Below the pieces are notes generated by a model, which was not told the DNA's origin, did not search any database, and worked only from the letters and a program-made list of their open reading frames with translations. Of a stretch of 64,000 nucleotides of DNA, positions 17,185 to 26,824 are shown in pieces. The first letter of the stretch is position 1. Each line of letters opens with the position of its first letter. Where the stretch lies: positions 2,356,001 through 2,420,000 of the forward strand of contig NZ_CP108487.1 in the NCBI RefSeq assembly GCF_036226525.1, given 5' to 3'. The translations under genes and the position numbers were made by a program. The DNA comes from Kribbella sp. NBC_01245. GTDB lineage: Bacteria; Actinomycetota; Actinomycetes; Propionibacteriales; Kribbellaceae.

Positions 17185-17718
17185 GCCGCGCCGAGATCCG
17201 TCTGCCTGCAAGGGAGGGCTCCAGATGCGTCTGCAGATACACCCAACCCCGAAACCGTAACCCCTCCGCCCCTCGTTGTCAGTCACTCCGGTGCGCCGCG
17301 GCACACTATTGCCCCCACACCCGTTTCAGCTACCCGCCCGGCGCCGATAAGTCGCGCCTTCCCGCCGTTTGAAGCGCTTACCCGCCCAAGGCAGCCCGCG
17401 CGCCGCCCGCACGCGCATCTTCCTGAGCGAACTGGACGTTTTTGGGGGCGAAAAACGTCCAGTCCGCTCAGGAAGACGCCCGCGTGGGCTCTCCGGGTGG
17501 CAACTCGCCAGCCATTGGACGTCGGACGACACAACCCGGCCTAAAGTCCGCACCGCGCAGGCGATTAGCGTTGATTCGTCCGAATCCGCCCGCCTACGCC
17601 GGTGACCAATCGACCCGCCGCGGAATGGGCGAGCGGATACAGCCCAATCAACGCGGGGAGAAGGTGGACGCCGACCGCCAGCGCAGGGAGAAGGGGCCAC
17701 GCGTGGCGGCGAGGGTGG
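17185..17718. other. Gene-free region containing a long hairpin
   Basis: Several short frames cross it on both strands but none has a recognisable product or ribosome site. The only structure that stands out is the hairpin at 17418-17476. The region probably holds the STAND regulator promoter near 17184 and the end of the TPR-gene transcript near 17719. Confidence 0.5.
17418..17476. repeat. Long intergenic hairpin, 26-bp arms
   Basis: Arms 17418-17443 and 17451-17476 pair at 25 of 26 positions around a seven-base GGGGGCG loop, with five A/T pairs at the loop end. It lies about 240 bp downstream of the TPR gene stop and upstream of the STAND regulator. Confidence 0.7.
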
Positions 17719-18159
17719 TTAGCGGTGTTTGGTTATGGCGGTGCGCATGGCGGTGCGGGCTCGTTTTCGGTCGCCGGCGGCGTCGTAGGCGGTTGCCAGG
17801 CGGAACCAGACGCGCCAGTCTTCTGGGGCGGCCTCCGCCTCGGACTTATAGCGGAGGAACGCCTCATCGGCAGCCGCCCGCACGATTCGCCCCGACGGTT
17901 GGCGGGGAAGGTCGTCCACCGGCAGGTCGCCAGTTGACTCGAGCTCGGCGGCGAGCCGCTCAGTCGCCCGACCGAACTGGAACTCGCGGTAAACCAGGTA
18001 GGCCCCCACCACCGGGATCACCAGGACCGCGAGGCCGAGGGCGATCCCGACCGGCTTGCCCGTGCCGATCAGGAGCACGCCGCGATACCCGAGCAACCCC
18101 GCATACGCAACGAACACCGCGACCAGCACCAGCACAACCCGCTTAGCGGTCACCCCCAC
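17719..18159 (-). CDS. Membrane protein with C-terminal TPR-like helix pair
   Basis: A 146-residue protein with two hydrophobic segments (VVLVLVAVFVAYAGLLGY near residues 8-25 and IALGLAVLVIPVVGAYLVY near 39-57). A short soluble tail follows, with a TPR-like unit EDWRVWFRLATAYDAAGDRK near the C-terminus. The start is GTG at 18159 or 18153. It follows dapB by about 20 bp and is probably cotranscribed with it. Function is unknown. Confidence 0.75.
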   Translation of the reverse strand: MGVTAKRVVLVLVAVFVAYAGLLGYRGVLLIGTGKPVGIALGLAVLVIPVVGAYLVYREFQFGRATERLAAELESTGDLPVDDLPRQPSGRIVRAAADEAFLRYKSEAEAAPEDWRVWFRLATAYDAAGDRKRARTAMRTAITKHR

Positions 18160-18180
18160 ACCACCAAGGACGGCTTCATC

Positions 18181-18990
<810 letters not shown>

Positions 18991-19034
18991 TCAACGGGAG
19001 TAGCACCGGCGAACCGTGGGTAGACCTGATCCCA

Positions 19035-19110
19035 GGTGGGACTCCCCGGTCGCCTGGTGTCCGGGGAACCCACCCCAAACCGGCCATAGCCGACCCCGCG
19101 GATCCGCGGG
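19035..19110 (-). terminator. Two hairpins downstream of the NUDIX gene
   Basis: CCCGCGGATCCGCGGG at 19095-19110 is a perfect 16-bp palindrome four bases past the NUDIX stop. A second bulged hairpin pairs GGTGGG/CCCCGG at 19035-19049 with CCGGGG/CCCACC at 19061-19074. Together they probably end the NUDIX transcript before dapB. Confidence 0.6.
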
Positions 19111-19113
19111 ACG

Positions 19114-19605
19114 TCAGTCGCCAGGCAAGGTGTGGTTGTCGTCCAGATAGATGGTCTGGTTGGTAGCACGGGCCTGAAGCGCCGCCTCGAGCCGGAGCTG
19201 CCCCCGGAAAGCATGCTGGCGGATGGCCTCGGCCGGCGTCAGCCAGAAGGTCTCGGTGATCTCGCCCGGCTGCAGCACCAGCGGAGTACCACTCGGAATC
19301 GGGTCGGCGTCGAACACGTACAGCGTGACCGCGGGCTGGACCGGATCGGTCCGGTGGTGCACCGCCAGCAGGCGCGTGACACACACGACCAGGCCGAGCT
19401 CCTCCTCCACCTCACGCTCCGCCGCCTGTGCGGGCGACTCGTCGAACTCGATCCCGCCCCCCGGCAGCACCAGGCCCTCCCGGTACGGGTTGGACACCAT
19501 CAGAATCCGGTCGTGCTCGTCGGTCAGCAATACCCCCGCCGCGGACAGCGTGCCCGTGACAGAAGCGCTCGGTGGCGGCTCGACAGTCCAGCTGCTTTGC
19601 GTCAT
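19114..19605 (-). CDS. NUDIX hydrolase
   Basis: A 163-residue NUDIX-fold pyrophosphatase. The full Nudix box G-x5-E-x7-REUxEExGU is read in GGIEFDE, SPAQAAE and REVEEELGL near residues 49-72. The substrate cannot be deduced. The start is the ATG at 19605 (MTQSSWTVEPPP); upstream in-frame codons to 19656 lack a ribosome site. It lies 84 bp downstream of the oligopeptide importer operon on the same strand. Confidence 0.85.
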   Translation of the reverse strand: MTQSSWTVEPPPSASVTGTLSAAGVLLTDEHDRILMVSNPYREGLVLPGGGIEFDESPAQAAEREVEEELGLVVCVTRLLAVHHRTDPVQPAVTLYVFDADPIPSGTPLVLQPGEITETFWLTPAEAIRQHAFRGQLRLEAALQARATNQTIYLDDNHTLPGD

Positions 19606-19639
19606 CTTCTGTTCATCCCCAGGTAAACAACGATCAGGT

Positions 19640-19666
19640 GCGTCCTTAGAGACCAACGACGGACGC
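19640..19666 (-). terminator. Short hairpin after the Opp operon
   Basis: GCGTCC at 19640-19645 pairs with GGACGC at 19661-19666, 24 bp past the last ATPase gene. The stem is only six bases. Confidence 0.3.
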
Positions 19667-19689
19667 CCCCCGATGGTTGCATCCCAGCC

Positions 19690-20697
19690 TCAGATTCCAG
19701 CCATCGAAGTGTATTTCGCCTGCGAATCTTCGGCGAAATGACATGAAACCTGCTGTCCGGATGGGATGACACGCAGTTCCGGGACATCTGTCGAACATCG
19801 TGCTTCAGCCCGCAGACAGCGCGTGTGGAACCGGCAACCCGGAGGTGGCGCCACCGGCGAAGGCGGGTCGCCCGCGAGCACGATCCGGCGCCGCCCGGCC
19901 CGGGCCAGACCCGGCTCGGCGGACAACAGCGCCTGCGTGTACGGATGGGCCGGTACGTCGTACACCTGGCTGTCGGCACCAAGCTCCGCCACCCGGCCAA
20001 GGTACATCACGGCCACCCGGTCCGACACATGCCGTACGACGGACAGGTCGTGCGCCACGAAGATGATGCTCAACCCGAGCTCCCGCTGCAGCCGCATCAA
20101 CAGGTTCACCACCTGCGCCTGGACGGACAGGTCGAGCGCCGAGACCGGCTCGTCGCACAGCAGCACGTCCGGGTTGAGCGCGATGGCCCGGGCGATCCCG
20201 ATCCGCTGCCGCTGTCCGCCGGAGAACTGGTGGGGGAAGCGCGTCTCGTCCTCCGCCCGCATTCCGACCAGCTCGAGCAGTTCGCGCACCCGGTCGCGGA
20301 TATTCAGGCCCTTGGACACCTCGGGATGGACCTCCAGCGGCTCGGCCACGATCTCGCCGACGCGCATCCGCGGGTTGAGACTGGAGTACGGATCCTGGAA
20401 CACCACCTGGATCCGGCGCCGCCACTGCCGCAACGCCTTCGCGCGCAACGAGTTCACGTCGACGCCGTCGAACCGCAGCTCACCGGAGGTCGGACGCTCG
20501 AGCGCGGAGAGCAGCCGGACCAGGGTCGACTTGCCGCAACCGGATTCGCCGACGATGCCGAGCGACTCGCCCTTGCGCAGGGTCAGGTCAACCCCGTCGA
20601 CCGCCCGGACCAAGGTCTTGCGCCCGAAGGAGAACGACTGACTGATGTCGTAGTGCTTGACCAGATTCGTTGCCACCAGCAACTCTTCGCCGCTCAC
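19690..20697 (-). CDS. Oligopeptide ABC transporter ATPase (OppF/DppF type)
   Basis: A 335-residue ATPase of a peptide or nickel-type ABC importer. It has Walker [11 protein letters not shown] near residues 47-56, the signature [15 protein letters not shown], Walker [12 protein letters not shown] and the H-loop FVAHDLSVV. The C-terminal extension has the cysteine-containing oligopeptide-ABC motif [24 protein letters not shown] lies five bases before the GTG at 20697, which overlaps the preceding ATPase stop in a GTGA. It is the last gene of the operon. Confidence 0.9.
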   Translation of the reverse strand: MSGEELLVATNLVKHYDISQSFSFGRKTLVRAVDGVDLTLRKGESLGIVGESGCGKSTLVRLLSALERPTSGELRFDGVDVNSLRAKALRQWRRRIQVVFQDPYSSLNPRMRVGEIVAEPLEVHPEVSKGLNIRDRVRELLELVGMRAEDETRFPHQFSGGQRQRIGIARAIALNPDVLLCDEPVSALDLSVQAQVVNLLMRLQRELGLSIIFVAHDLSVVRHVSDRVAVMYLGRVAELGADSQVYDVPAHPYTQALLSAEPGLARAGRRRIVLAGDPPSPVAPPPGCRFHTRCLRAEARCSTDVPELRVIPSGQQVSCHFAEDSQAKYTSMAGI

Positions 20698-21710
20698 ACC
20701 GTCTCCTCTCGCAACGCTATCGACGTACGTCGGATGCAGGCCGCCTCGCGCCCCGGCGCCACGGTCAGCAGCGGTGGCGGCTCGTCCGCGCAGGCGTCGA
20801 TCGCCAACGGGCAACGCGGGCGGAACGCACAACCCGACGGCATCGCGTGCAACGACGGCGGCGTGCCGGGAATGGTCGGCAACTCCTGCCCTTTGAGCTC
20901 GGCCGACGGCATCGAGCCGAGCAGCCCCTCGGTGTACGGATGGACCGGCCGCTCCAGCGACTCGGCCGTGGCCGCCCGCTCGACCACATGGCCGGCGTAC
21001 ATCACCACCACGTTGTCGGCGACATCCGCGACGACGCCGAGGTCGTGCGTGATGAGGACGACCCCCATCTGCCGCTCGGTCTGCAATTCGGCGATCAGCT
21101 CCAGGATCTGCGCCTGCACGGTGACGTCGAGCGCGGTGGTCGGCTCATCCGCGATCAGTACGTCGGGATCGAGCGCGAGCGCCATCGCCAGCATCACCCG
21201 CTGGCGCATGCCGCCGGAGAACTCGTGCGGGTAGTCGTTCACCCGCTTGGCCGCCGCCGGGATCCGGACCCGGTCGAGCATCTCGGCCGCCCGCCGCATC
21301 GCGTCGCGCTTGGACAGGCCACGGTGCACCTGGTAGCACTCGGCGATCTGACGGCCGACCGACTGGACCGGGTTGAGCGCGGACAGCGAGTCCTGGAAGA
21401 CCATCGTGATCCGGTCGCCGACGATCTTGCGCCGCTCACGCACCGACATCGCGATCAGGTCGTCGCCGCGGTACTCGGCGGTGCCCGACACGATCCGGCC
21501 CGGCGGCATCTCCAGGATGCCGGTCAGCGCCTGGGTCGAGACGCTCTTGCCCGAGCCGGACTCGCCCAGGATCGCCAGCGTCTCGCCCGCGCGGACCTGC
21601 CAGGACACCCCGTCGACGGCCCGGACCACCCCGCGCGGGGTGTCGAACTCGACGCTCAGGTTGTCCACCTTGAGCAGCACTTCACCTTGAGAACCTTGCG
21701 AGCCAGTCAT
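20694..21710 (-). CDS. Oligopeptide ABC transporter ATPase (OppD/DppD type)
   Basis: A 338-residue ATPase, partner of the following OppF-type protein. Motifs are Walker [12 protein letters not shown], signature [15 protein letters not shown], Walker [12 protein letters not shown] and C-terminal [17 protein letters not shown], the Cys cluster of this subfamily. The ATG at 21710 overlaps the permease stop (ATGA). The protein acts at the cytoplasmic face to power uptake. Confidence 0.9.
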   Translation of the reverse strand: MTGSQGSQGEVLLKVDNLSVEFDTPRGVVRAVDGVSWQVRAGETLAILGESGSGKSVSTQALTGILEMPPGRIVSGTAEYRGDDLIAMSVRERRKIVGDRITMVFQDSLSALNPVQSVGRQIAECYQVHRGLSKRDAMRRAAEMLDRVRIPAAAKRVNDYPHEFSGGMRQRVMLAMALALDPDVLIADEPTTALDVTVQAQILELIAELQTERQMGVVLITHDLGVVADVADNVVVMYAGHVVERAATAESLERPVHPYTEGLLGSMPSAELKGQELPTIPGTPPSLHAMPSGCAFRPRCPLAIDACADEPPPLLTVAPGREAACIRRTSIALREETV

Positions 21711-22597
21711 CGCAGCAGTTTCGGGTCGAGGGCGTCGCGGATCGAGTCGCCGATGATCATGAACGAGATCGTCATCGTCGAGATGAACAGCGCCGGCCAG
21801 ATGAACAGATGCGGGGTGTCGCGGTACGACGCGGCGACACCGAACTGGCTGCCCCACGAGATCGACGGCGGCTGCAACCCGACGCCGAGGAACGTCAGCA
21901 CCGCCTCGAGACCGACCATGCCGCCGATGCCGAGCGTGGTCATCGCCAGCAACGGCGCCATCGCGTTGGGGAAGACATGTTTGCGCAGGATCCGCAGTGG
22001 CGGTACGCCGATCGACCGGGCCGCCAGCACGAACTCGCGGTTGCGCACCGAAAACACGGTCGAACGCATCAACCGCATGCCGTGCGGCCAGGCGATCAGC
22101 AGGATGACTCCCACGATGACCCAGATACTGCGATTCGGGACCGAGTTCAGCACCACGATCAAGACGACGATGCCCGGCACCGAGAACAGCACGTCCGCCG
22201 TGCGCGAGATCAGGCTGTCGACGAAACCCGGGAAGTAGCCGGCCAGCAGACCGAGCACTGCCGCCAGCACGAAGACGCCGAAGCTCGCGACGATGCTGAC
22301 CAGCACCGACGGCCTCGCGCCGTACACGACGTTGGCGAAGTAGTCGCAGCCCTGGATGTCGTACCCGAAGAGATGTCCGGGCGAGCGGCCCAGCCGGCTC
22401 TTCGACAGGTCGCAGCTGCGCGGATCGACCGAGGTGAACAGGCCCGGTACGGCCGCCATCGTGAAGAACACCAGTAACAGCAGGCTGCAGAGCACGAACT
22501 GCGGCTTGCGCAACAACGCGCGGAGTAGCTCCCGGTTGGACAGCGTGCCGCCGACGTCCGCCGCCTCGGCGCCGACGACCGCCTGGACGTCAGACAT
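21707..22597 (-). CDS. Oligopeptide ABC transporter permease (OppC/DppC type)
   Basis: A 296-residue inner-membrane permease. It has an N-terminal cytoplasmic tail, a first helix VLCSLLLLVFFTMAAVPGLF, a periplasmic-side loop with GRSPGHLFGYDIQGCDYF and about five further helices. The EAA loop is in the segment ARSIGVPPLRILRKHVFPNA. Its ATG overlaps the OppB-type stop by eight bases. Confidence 0.9.
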   Translation of the reverse strand: MSDVQAVVGAEAADVGGTLSNRELLRALLRKPQFVLCSLLLLVFFTMAAVPGLFTSVDPRSCDLSKSRLGRSPGHLFGYDIQGCDYFANVVYGARPSVLVSIVASFGVFVLAAVLGLLAGYFPGFVDSLISRTADVLFSVPGIVVLIVVLNSVPNRSIWVIVGVILLIAWPHGMRLMRSTVFSVRNREFVLAARSIGVPPLRILRKHVFPNAMAPLLAMTTLGIGGMVGLEAVLTFLGVGLQPPSISWGSQFGVAASYRDTPHLFIWPALFISTMTISFMIIGDSIRDALDPKLLR

Positions 22598-23516
22598 GGC
22601 GCACCCGCGGATCGAGAATGCCGTACAGCGCGTCCACCAGCAGGTTGATCAGGATGAAGGTGACAAAGGCCAGCGTCGACAGCAGCACCACCACACCACC
22701 CTCCTTCAGCTTGATCGCCTGGAACATGAACTGGCCCAGACCCGGCAGGTTGAAGATGCTCTCGGTCAGGATCGCGCCGCCGAACATGCCGGCCAGGTCG
22801 AGACCGATGAAGGTGACGACCGGCAGCATCGCGTTCGGCAGGATGTGCCGCCACAACACCCGCTGCTCCCCCAGGCCCTTGGCCCGGGCCGTCTTCACGA
22901 AGTCGGCATTCACCGTCTCCACGATCGACGTCCGCATCAACCGGGCCAGCCCGGCGAACCCGAGCAGGCCGATCATCAACGCGGGCAGCAGGTACGACAT
23001 CGGGAAGCCCTCGGCCGTGCCCGATACCGGGAACCACTTGAGCTGTACGCCGAACAGGTACTGCCCGGCGAAGTAGACGACGAGACCGGGCACGGCCAGG
23101 ATGCCCAGGGTCGCGAGCAGCAGGAACCGGTCGACCAGGCCGTTGCGCTTGAACCCGGCGTAGATCCCGAAGATCAGACCCGCGCCCCACTGGAACACGT
23201 TTGACAACAGGGCCAGCTGCAAGGTCACCGGGATCCGGATCTCCAGCTGCTGCGCGATATCCCGCCCGTCGAAGGTGGTGCCGAAGTTGCCGGTCAAGAT
23301 GTCCCGCATGCTCAGCAGGTACTGGATGATGAACGGCTCGTCCAGGTGGTACTGCGCCCGCATCGCCGCCATCACCGACTCGGGAACCGGCTTGTCCCCG
23401 GCGAGTTCCCGCAGGGGGTCTCCGGGCATGGCGAACACCAGCGCGAAGACCCCCAACGTGACGATGATGCCGATCGGTATCGCGGCCAGCATCCGCCGGA
23501 GGATGAAACGGATCAC
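22590..23516 (-). CDS. Oligopeptide ABC transporter permease (OppB/DppB type)
   Basis: A 308-residue permease starting VIRFILRRMLAAIPIGIIVT, the classical OppB/DppB first helix. The EAA loop is in TARAKGLGEQRVLWRHILPN near residues 208-227. I use the GTG at 23516 because it overlaps the substrate-binding protein stop as GTGA and begins exactly where the family does. It pairs with the OppC-type permease to form the transport channel. Confidence 0.9.
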   Translation of the reverse strand: MIRFILRRMLAAIPIGIIVTLGVFALVFAMPGDPLRELAGDKPVPESVMAAMRAQYHLDEPFIIQYLLSMRDILTGNFGTTFDGRDIAQQLEIRIPVTLQLALLSNVFQWGAGLIFGIYAGFKRNGLVDRFLLLATLGILAVPGLVVYFAGQYLFGVQLKWFPVSGTAEGFPMSYLLPALMIGLLGFAGLARLMRTSIVETVNADFVKTARAKGLGEQRVLWRHILPNAMLPVVTFIGLDLAGMFGGAILTESIFNLPGLGQFMFQAIKLKEGGVVVLLSTLAFVTFILINLLVDALYGILDPRVRHV

Positions 23517-25132
23517 TTGAAGGTGGAGTAGAGCGGCTGCACGCCGAGGAACTTCGAGTTCCGCGGCTCGATCCGCTCGGAGTGCAGGTAGGCGTTCTGG
23601 CTGTGCCACAGCGGGATCAGCGGCAGGTCCTCGAGCGCGAGGTCCTCGGCCTGCTGGTAGATCTTGATCGCCTTGTCCTGGTCGGGTTCGGCGTCGCCCT
23701 GGGCCAGCAGCTTGTCGAGCGCCGGGTTCTTGTAGCCGGCGAAGTTCGCGTCGCCGTTCGACTTGAACATCGGCGTCAGGTAGTCCTCGATCGACGGGTA
23801 GTCGTGACCCCAGCCCGACAGGCGCATGCCGTCGAGCTTGCGGTCGTCGGCCAGCTTGGTGATCTCCGAGCCCTGCTTACCGATGTACTTGACCTCGATG
23901 CCGAGGTTCTGCCGGATCATGTTGCCGAGCGCCTCGGCGAAGATCTGGCTGGTCGGCCGGGTGGTGTTGTAGTAGATCGTCAGCGGGCCGTTGAACCCGC
24001 CGGCCTCGGCGAGGAGCTTCTTGGCGCCGGCGACGTCGAGCTTGCAGTACTTGCAGGCGCCGGGGCGGGCGCCATTGATGTCGGGCGCGATCAGGCCGGT
24101 GGCCGGCGACGCGATCCCGACCAGCTTGGCGAAGGCCTCCCGGTCGATGGCCATCGAGAAGGCGTGCCGCAGCTTCGGGTTCGCGAAACGCGCGTCCCAG
24201 CTCGGGAACGCCCAGTAGTTGTTACCGGAGCTCTCGCTCAGCAGCCAGCGCTCGGGCGCGTCGGTCTTGAAGGTCTGGATCTTGGTCGCGGGCACCGAGA
24301 CGAAGTCGACCGTACCGGCCAGGAACTCGTTGTACGCCGTGTCCTCGTTCGGGATGAACCGGAAGGTGATCGAGTCGGCCTCGGGCGCGTTCGGGCCCTT
24401 GTAGCCGTCCCACTTGACCAGCTTGATGTCCTCGCCGACCTTCCACTCGCCGGTCGCGAGCTTGTACGCGCCGTTGCCGATCTGCTTGCGCTCGAAGGCC
24501 TTCGGGTCCTTGCGGACCTCCTCGGCCAGCGGCGCGAGACCCATGTACTGCAGGGTCAGGCCGAACTGCGAGAACGGGTACTTCAGCTTCACCGTGAAGG
24601 TCTGCTCGTCGACGAGCTTCAGGCCCGTCATCGTCTTGACCGAGGTCGGCTTCGGCGTCTGGCCTTCCGGCGTCTCCGGGTTCAGCGCGTCGTACCCCTC
24701 GACCTTGGAAAAGAAGCCGTTGTTCTTCCAGGCGTTCGAGCCCTGGGCGGTCAGGTTCCAGCTGTCGACGTAGTCCTTGGCCGTCAGCGGCTGGCCGTTC
24801 TGGAAGGTGTTGCCCTTCTTCAGCTTGATCGTCCAGGTCTGGCTGGTGGCGTCCGGCGTGACGGATTCGGCCAGCACGTTCTGCAGCTTGCCGGTCGTCG
24901 GATCAGTGGACACCAGCGGCGCGAACATGGCCTGGGCCACCTGGATTCCCGGGCTGCCGTTCTCGTTCAGCGGGTTGATCCACTCGATCGGCTCGGCCGA
25001 CAGGGCGATCGTGACCCCCTTCCCACCGCTGCCACCCTCACCGTCGCCGGACCCACTGCCGCAGGCGGTCAGGGCCAGGGCGAGTCCGAGCGTCACCCCC
25101 AGTACACGCGTGGAACGAGACAGACGCGGCAT
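23513..25132 (-). CDS. Peptide-type ABC transporter substrate-binding lipoprotein
   Basis: A 539-residue SBP family 5 lipoprotein. The signal ends in the lipobox LTACGSGSG, so the mature protein is lipid-anchored outside the membrane. Family segments include KKGNTFQNGQPLTAKDYVDS, RHAFSMAIDREAF and LPLIPLWHSQNAYL. It should bind oligopeptides or related small ligands. GGGAG lies seven bases before the ATG at 25132. It is first in the five-gene importer operon, and all downstream junctions overlap, which implies coupled translation. Confidence 0.9.
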   Translation of the reverse strand: MPRLSRSTRVLGVTLGLALALTACGSGSGDGEGGSGGKGVTIALSAEPIEWINPLNENGSPGIQVAQAMFAPLVSTDPTTGKLQNVLAESVTPDATSQTWTIKLKKGNTFQNGQPLTAKDYVDSWNLTAQGSNAWKNNGFFSKVEGYDALNPETPEGQTPKPTSVKTMTGLKLVDEQTFTVKLKYPFSQFGLTLQYMGLAPLAEEVRKDPKAFERKQIGNGAYKLATGEWKVGEDIKLVKWDGYKGPNAPEADSITFRFIPNEDTAYNEFLAGTVDFVSVPATKIQTFKTDAPERWLLSESSGNNYWAFPSWDARFANPKLRHAFSMAIDREAFAKLVGIASPATGLIAPDINGARPGACKYCKLDVAGAKKLLAEAGGFNGPLTIYYNTTRPTSQIFAEALGNMIRQNLGIEVKYIGKQGSEITKLADDRKLDGMRLSGWGHDYPSIEDYLTPMFKSNGDANFAGYKNPALDKLLAQGDAEPDQDKAIKIYQQAEDLALEDLPLIPLWHSQNAYLHSERIEPRNSKFLGVQPLYSTFK

Positions 25133-25405
25133 CACACACTCCCGAGATCGGCGGACCACCCTGCGGGGCGGAGTTGTCGCACATCGTGGCCCGTGGAAAC
25201 TGCGCATGTCAACGTTGTCAGCCTGTTTGAGCAACCACTTAACCAACGCGTTACTTTGCCAAGACCTCAGAGCACGTCAGACCTATCGCGGCTCTACCGT
25301 GGCCGTCAAGGCCGGGTTTAGCGTCAAGTTGTCCGATGTCCTCGATCAAATCAAGCCATCGATTTCCTGCGCAAAACTGCGCGCTACCGCGCACGCCCTC
25401 GGGTT
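25133..25405. other. Promoter-bearing region of the Opp operon
   Basis: No gene is seen. This stretch lies between the 36-bp-arm hairpin and the SBP start and should contain the importer promoter. I could not pick a convincing -35/-10 pair on the minus strand. Confidence 0.4.
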
Positions 25406-25508
25406 CTTCTTTTTCATTCATTCGTCGCAAAGCGCCCTCCCCCGCAGTGGACCGGTGCTGGTCCGCCGTGGTGGGAGGGCGCTTTGCGACGAATGAATGA
25501 AAAAGAAG
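25406..25508. repeat. Giant perfect hairpin, 36-bp arms
   Basis: Positions 25406-25441 and 25473-25508 are exact reverse complements (36 of 36). The 31-base loop has its own GGACC/GGTCC stem (25449-25453 and 25460-25464). It begins five bases after the M16 peptidase stop, where a terminator would be expected. The arms contain an AT-rich outer part and a GC-rich inner part. Confidence 0.8.
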
Positions 25509-25513
25509 CTGGG

Positions 25514-26824
25514 CTAGAGGCTGAAGGCCGACTCGTCGTCGAAGGGGCCCATTACCGTCAGGGCCGGTTTTCCGGCATAGAGTTCGGTGGCCAGTTCGGC
25601 GATGTCGTCCAGGGTGACCTCGTCGATGCGGTGCAGGATCTCGTCCACGGTCGGCAGTTCGCCGTACACGAGCTCCGCCTTGGCGATCCGGGTCATCTTG
25701 GCGCCGGTGTCCTCCAGCCCCATCACCAGCCCACCACGCATCTGGCCCTTACCGCGCAGCAGCTCGGCCGGCGTCACGCCCTTGGTGGCAACGGCTTCCA
25801 GCTCGGCGCGGATGACCTCCAGCACCTCGGGAGCCTTCTTCGGCAGACAGCCCGCGTAGACGCCGACCATGCCCGCGTCCGCGTAGGCCGAGCCGAAACT
25901 GAAGACCGAGTACGCGAGACCGCGCTTCTCCCGGACCTCCTGGAACAACCTCGACGACATACCGCCGCCGACGATGCCGTGCAGCACCCCGGCGACGTAC
26001 CGCCGCTCGTCCGTACGGACCAGGCCCGGCAGGCCGAGCACCAGATGCGCCTGCTCGACGTCTCGGTGGTGGACCTCCACTCCGCCGTACGTCGTGACCT
26101 GGCGACGGCCCGCCGTACGAATGGGCGCGGGGGCTGCCTCCTCGGTCACCCAGTGGCGTTCGAAGGCCTTGCGCACCAGCCGCACGACGCTCGCGTGGTC
26201 GACGTTGCCGGCCACGGAGACGACGATGTTCGACGGCTTGTAGCGGCGTTTGTACCACCCGGCCACCTGGGCGCGGGACAAGCCGGCCACCGACTCGGGC
26301 GATCCGGTGATGGATCGGCCGAGCGGCGAACCGGCCCAGAGCTGTTCCGCGAAGAGGTCGTGGATGTGGTCCGACGTCTCGTCGGCGTGCATCGCGATCT
26401 CTTCGTCGATGACGTCGCGCTCACTCTCGACATCGGCCGTGGTGAGGGTGGCCGAGGTGATCATGTCGCAGATGACGTCGACCGCGAGCGGCAGATCGGT
26501 ATCCAGCACCCGCGCGTAGTAGCAGGTGTACTCCTTGCCGGTGAACGCGTTCATCTCGCCACCGACGGCGTCCAGCGAGGCGGAGATCTCCAGCGCGTCC
26601 CGCCGGGTGGTGCCCTTGAAGAGCAGGTGCTCCAGGAAGTGCGTCGCGCCGGCGAGCGACTCAGGCTCGTCGCGTGAGCCGACACCGACCCAGACGCCGA
26701 AGCTCACGCTGCGGAAGCCGGGGACGGACTGGGAAAGCACGCGGAGCCCGGAAGGCAGGACGGTCCTTGTTACGGGACCGCCCTCCTCCGGGCTCAGCAA
26801 CGTGCTTGTGAGGGCGCGTGTCAC
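25514..26824 (-). CDS. M16 family zinc peptidase
   Basis: A 436-residue insulinase/processing-peptidase-like protein. The inverted zinc motif HFLEH is in [14 protein letters not shown] near residues 61-74, with the downstream Glu in [14 protein letters not shown]. The C-terminal half has [20 protein letters not shown], typical of the second M16 domain. The GTG start overlaps the pnp stop (GTGA). An M16 peptidase right after pnp is standard in actinobacteria. The physiological substrate is unknown. Confidence 0.92.
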   Translation of the reverse strand: MTRALTSTLLSPEEGGPVTRTVLPSGLRVLSQSVPGFRSVSFGVWVGVGSRDEPESLAGATHFLEHLLFKGTTRRDALEISASLDAVGGEMNAFTGKEYTCYYARVLDTDLPLAVDVICDMITSATLTTADVESERDVIDEEIAMHADETSDHIHDLFAEQLWAGSPLGRSITGSPESVAGLSRAQVAGWYKRRYKPSNIVVSVAGNVDHASVVRLVRKAFERHWVTEEAAPAPIRTAGRRQVTTYGGVEVHHRDVEQAHLVLGLPGLVRTDERRYVAGVLHGIVGGGMSSRLFQEVREKRGLAYSVFSFGSAYADAGMVGVYAGCLPKKAPEVLEVIRAELEAVATKGVTPAELLRGKGQMRGGLVMGLEDTGAKMTRIAKAELVYGELPTVDEILHRIDEVTLDDIAELATELYAGKPALTVMGPFDDESAFSL

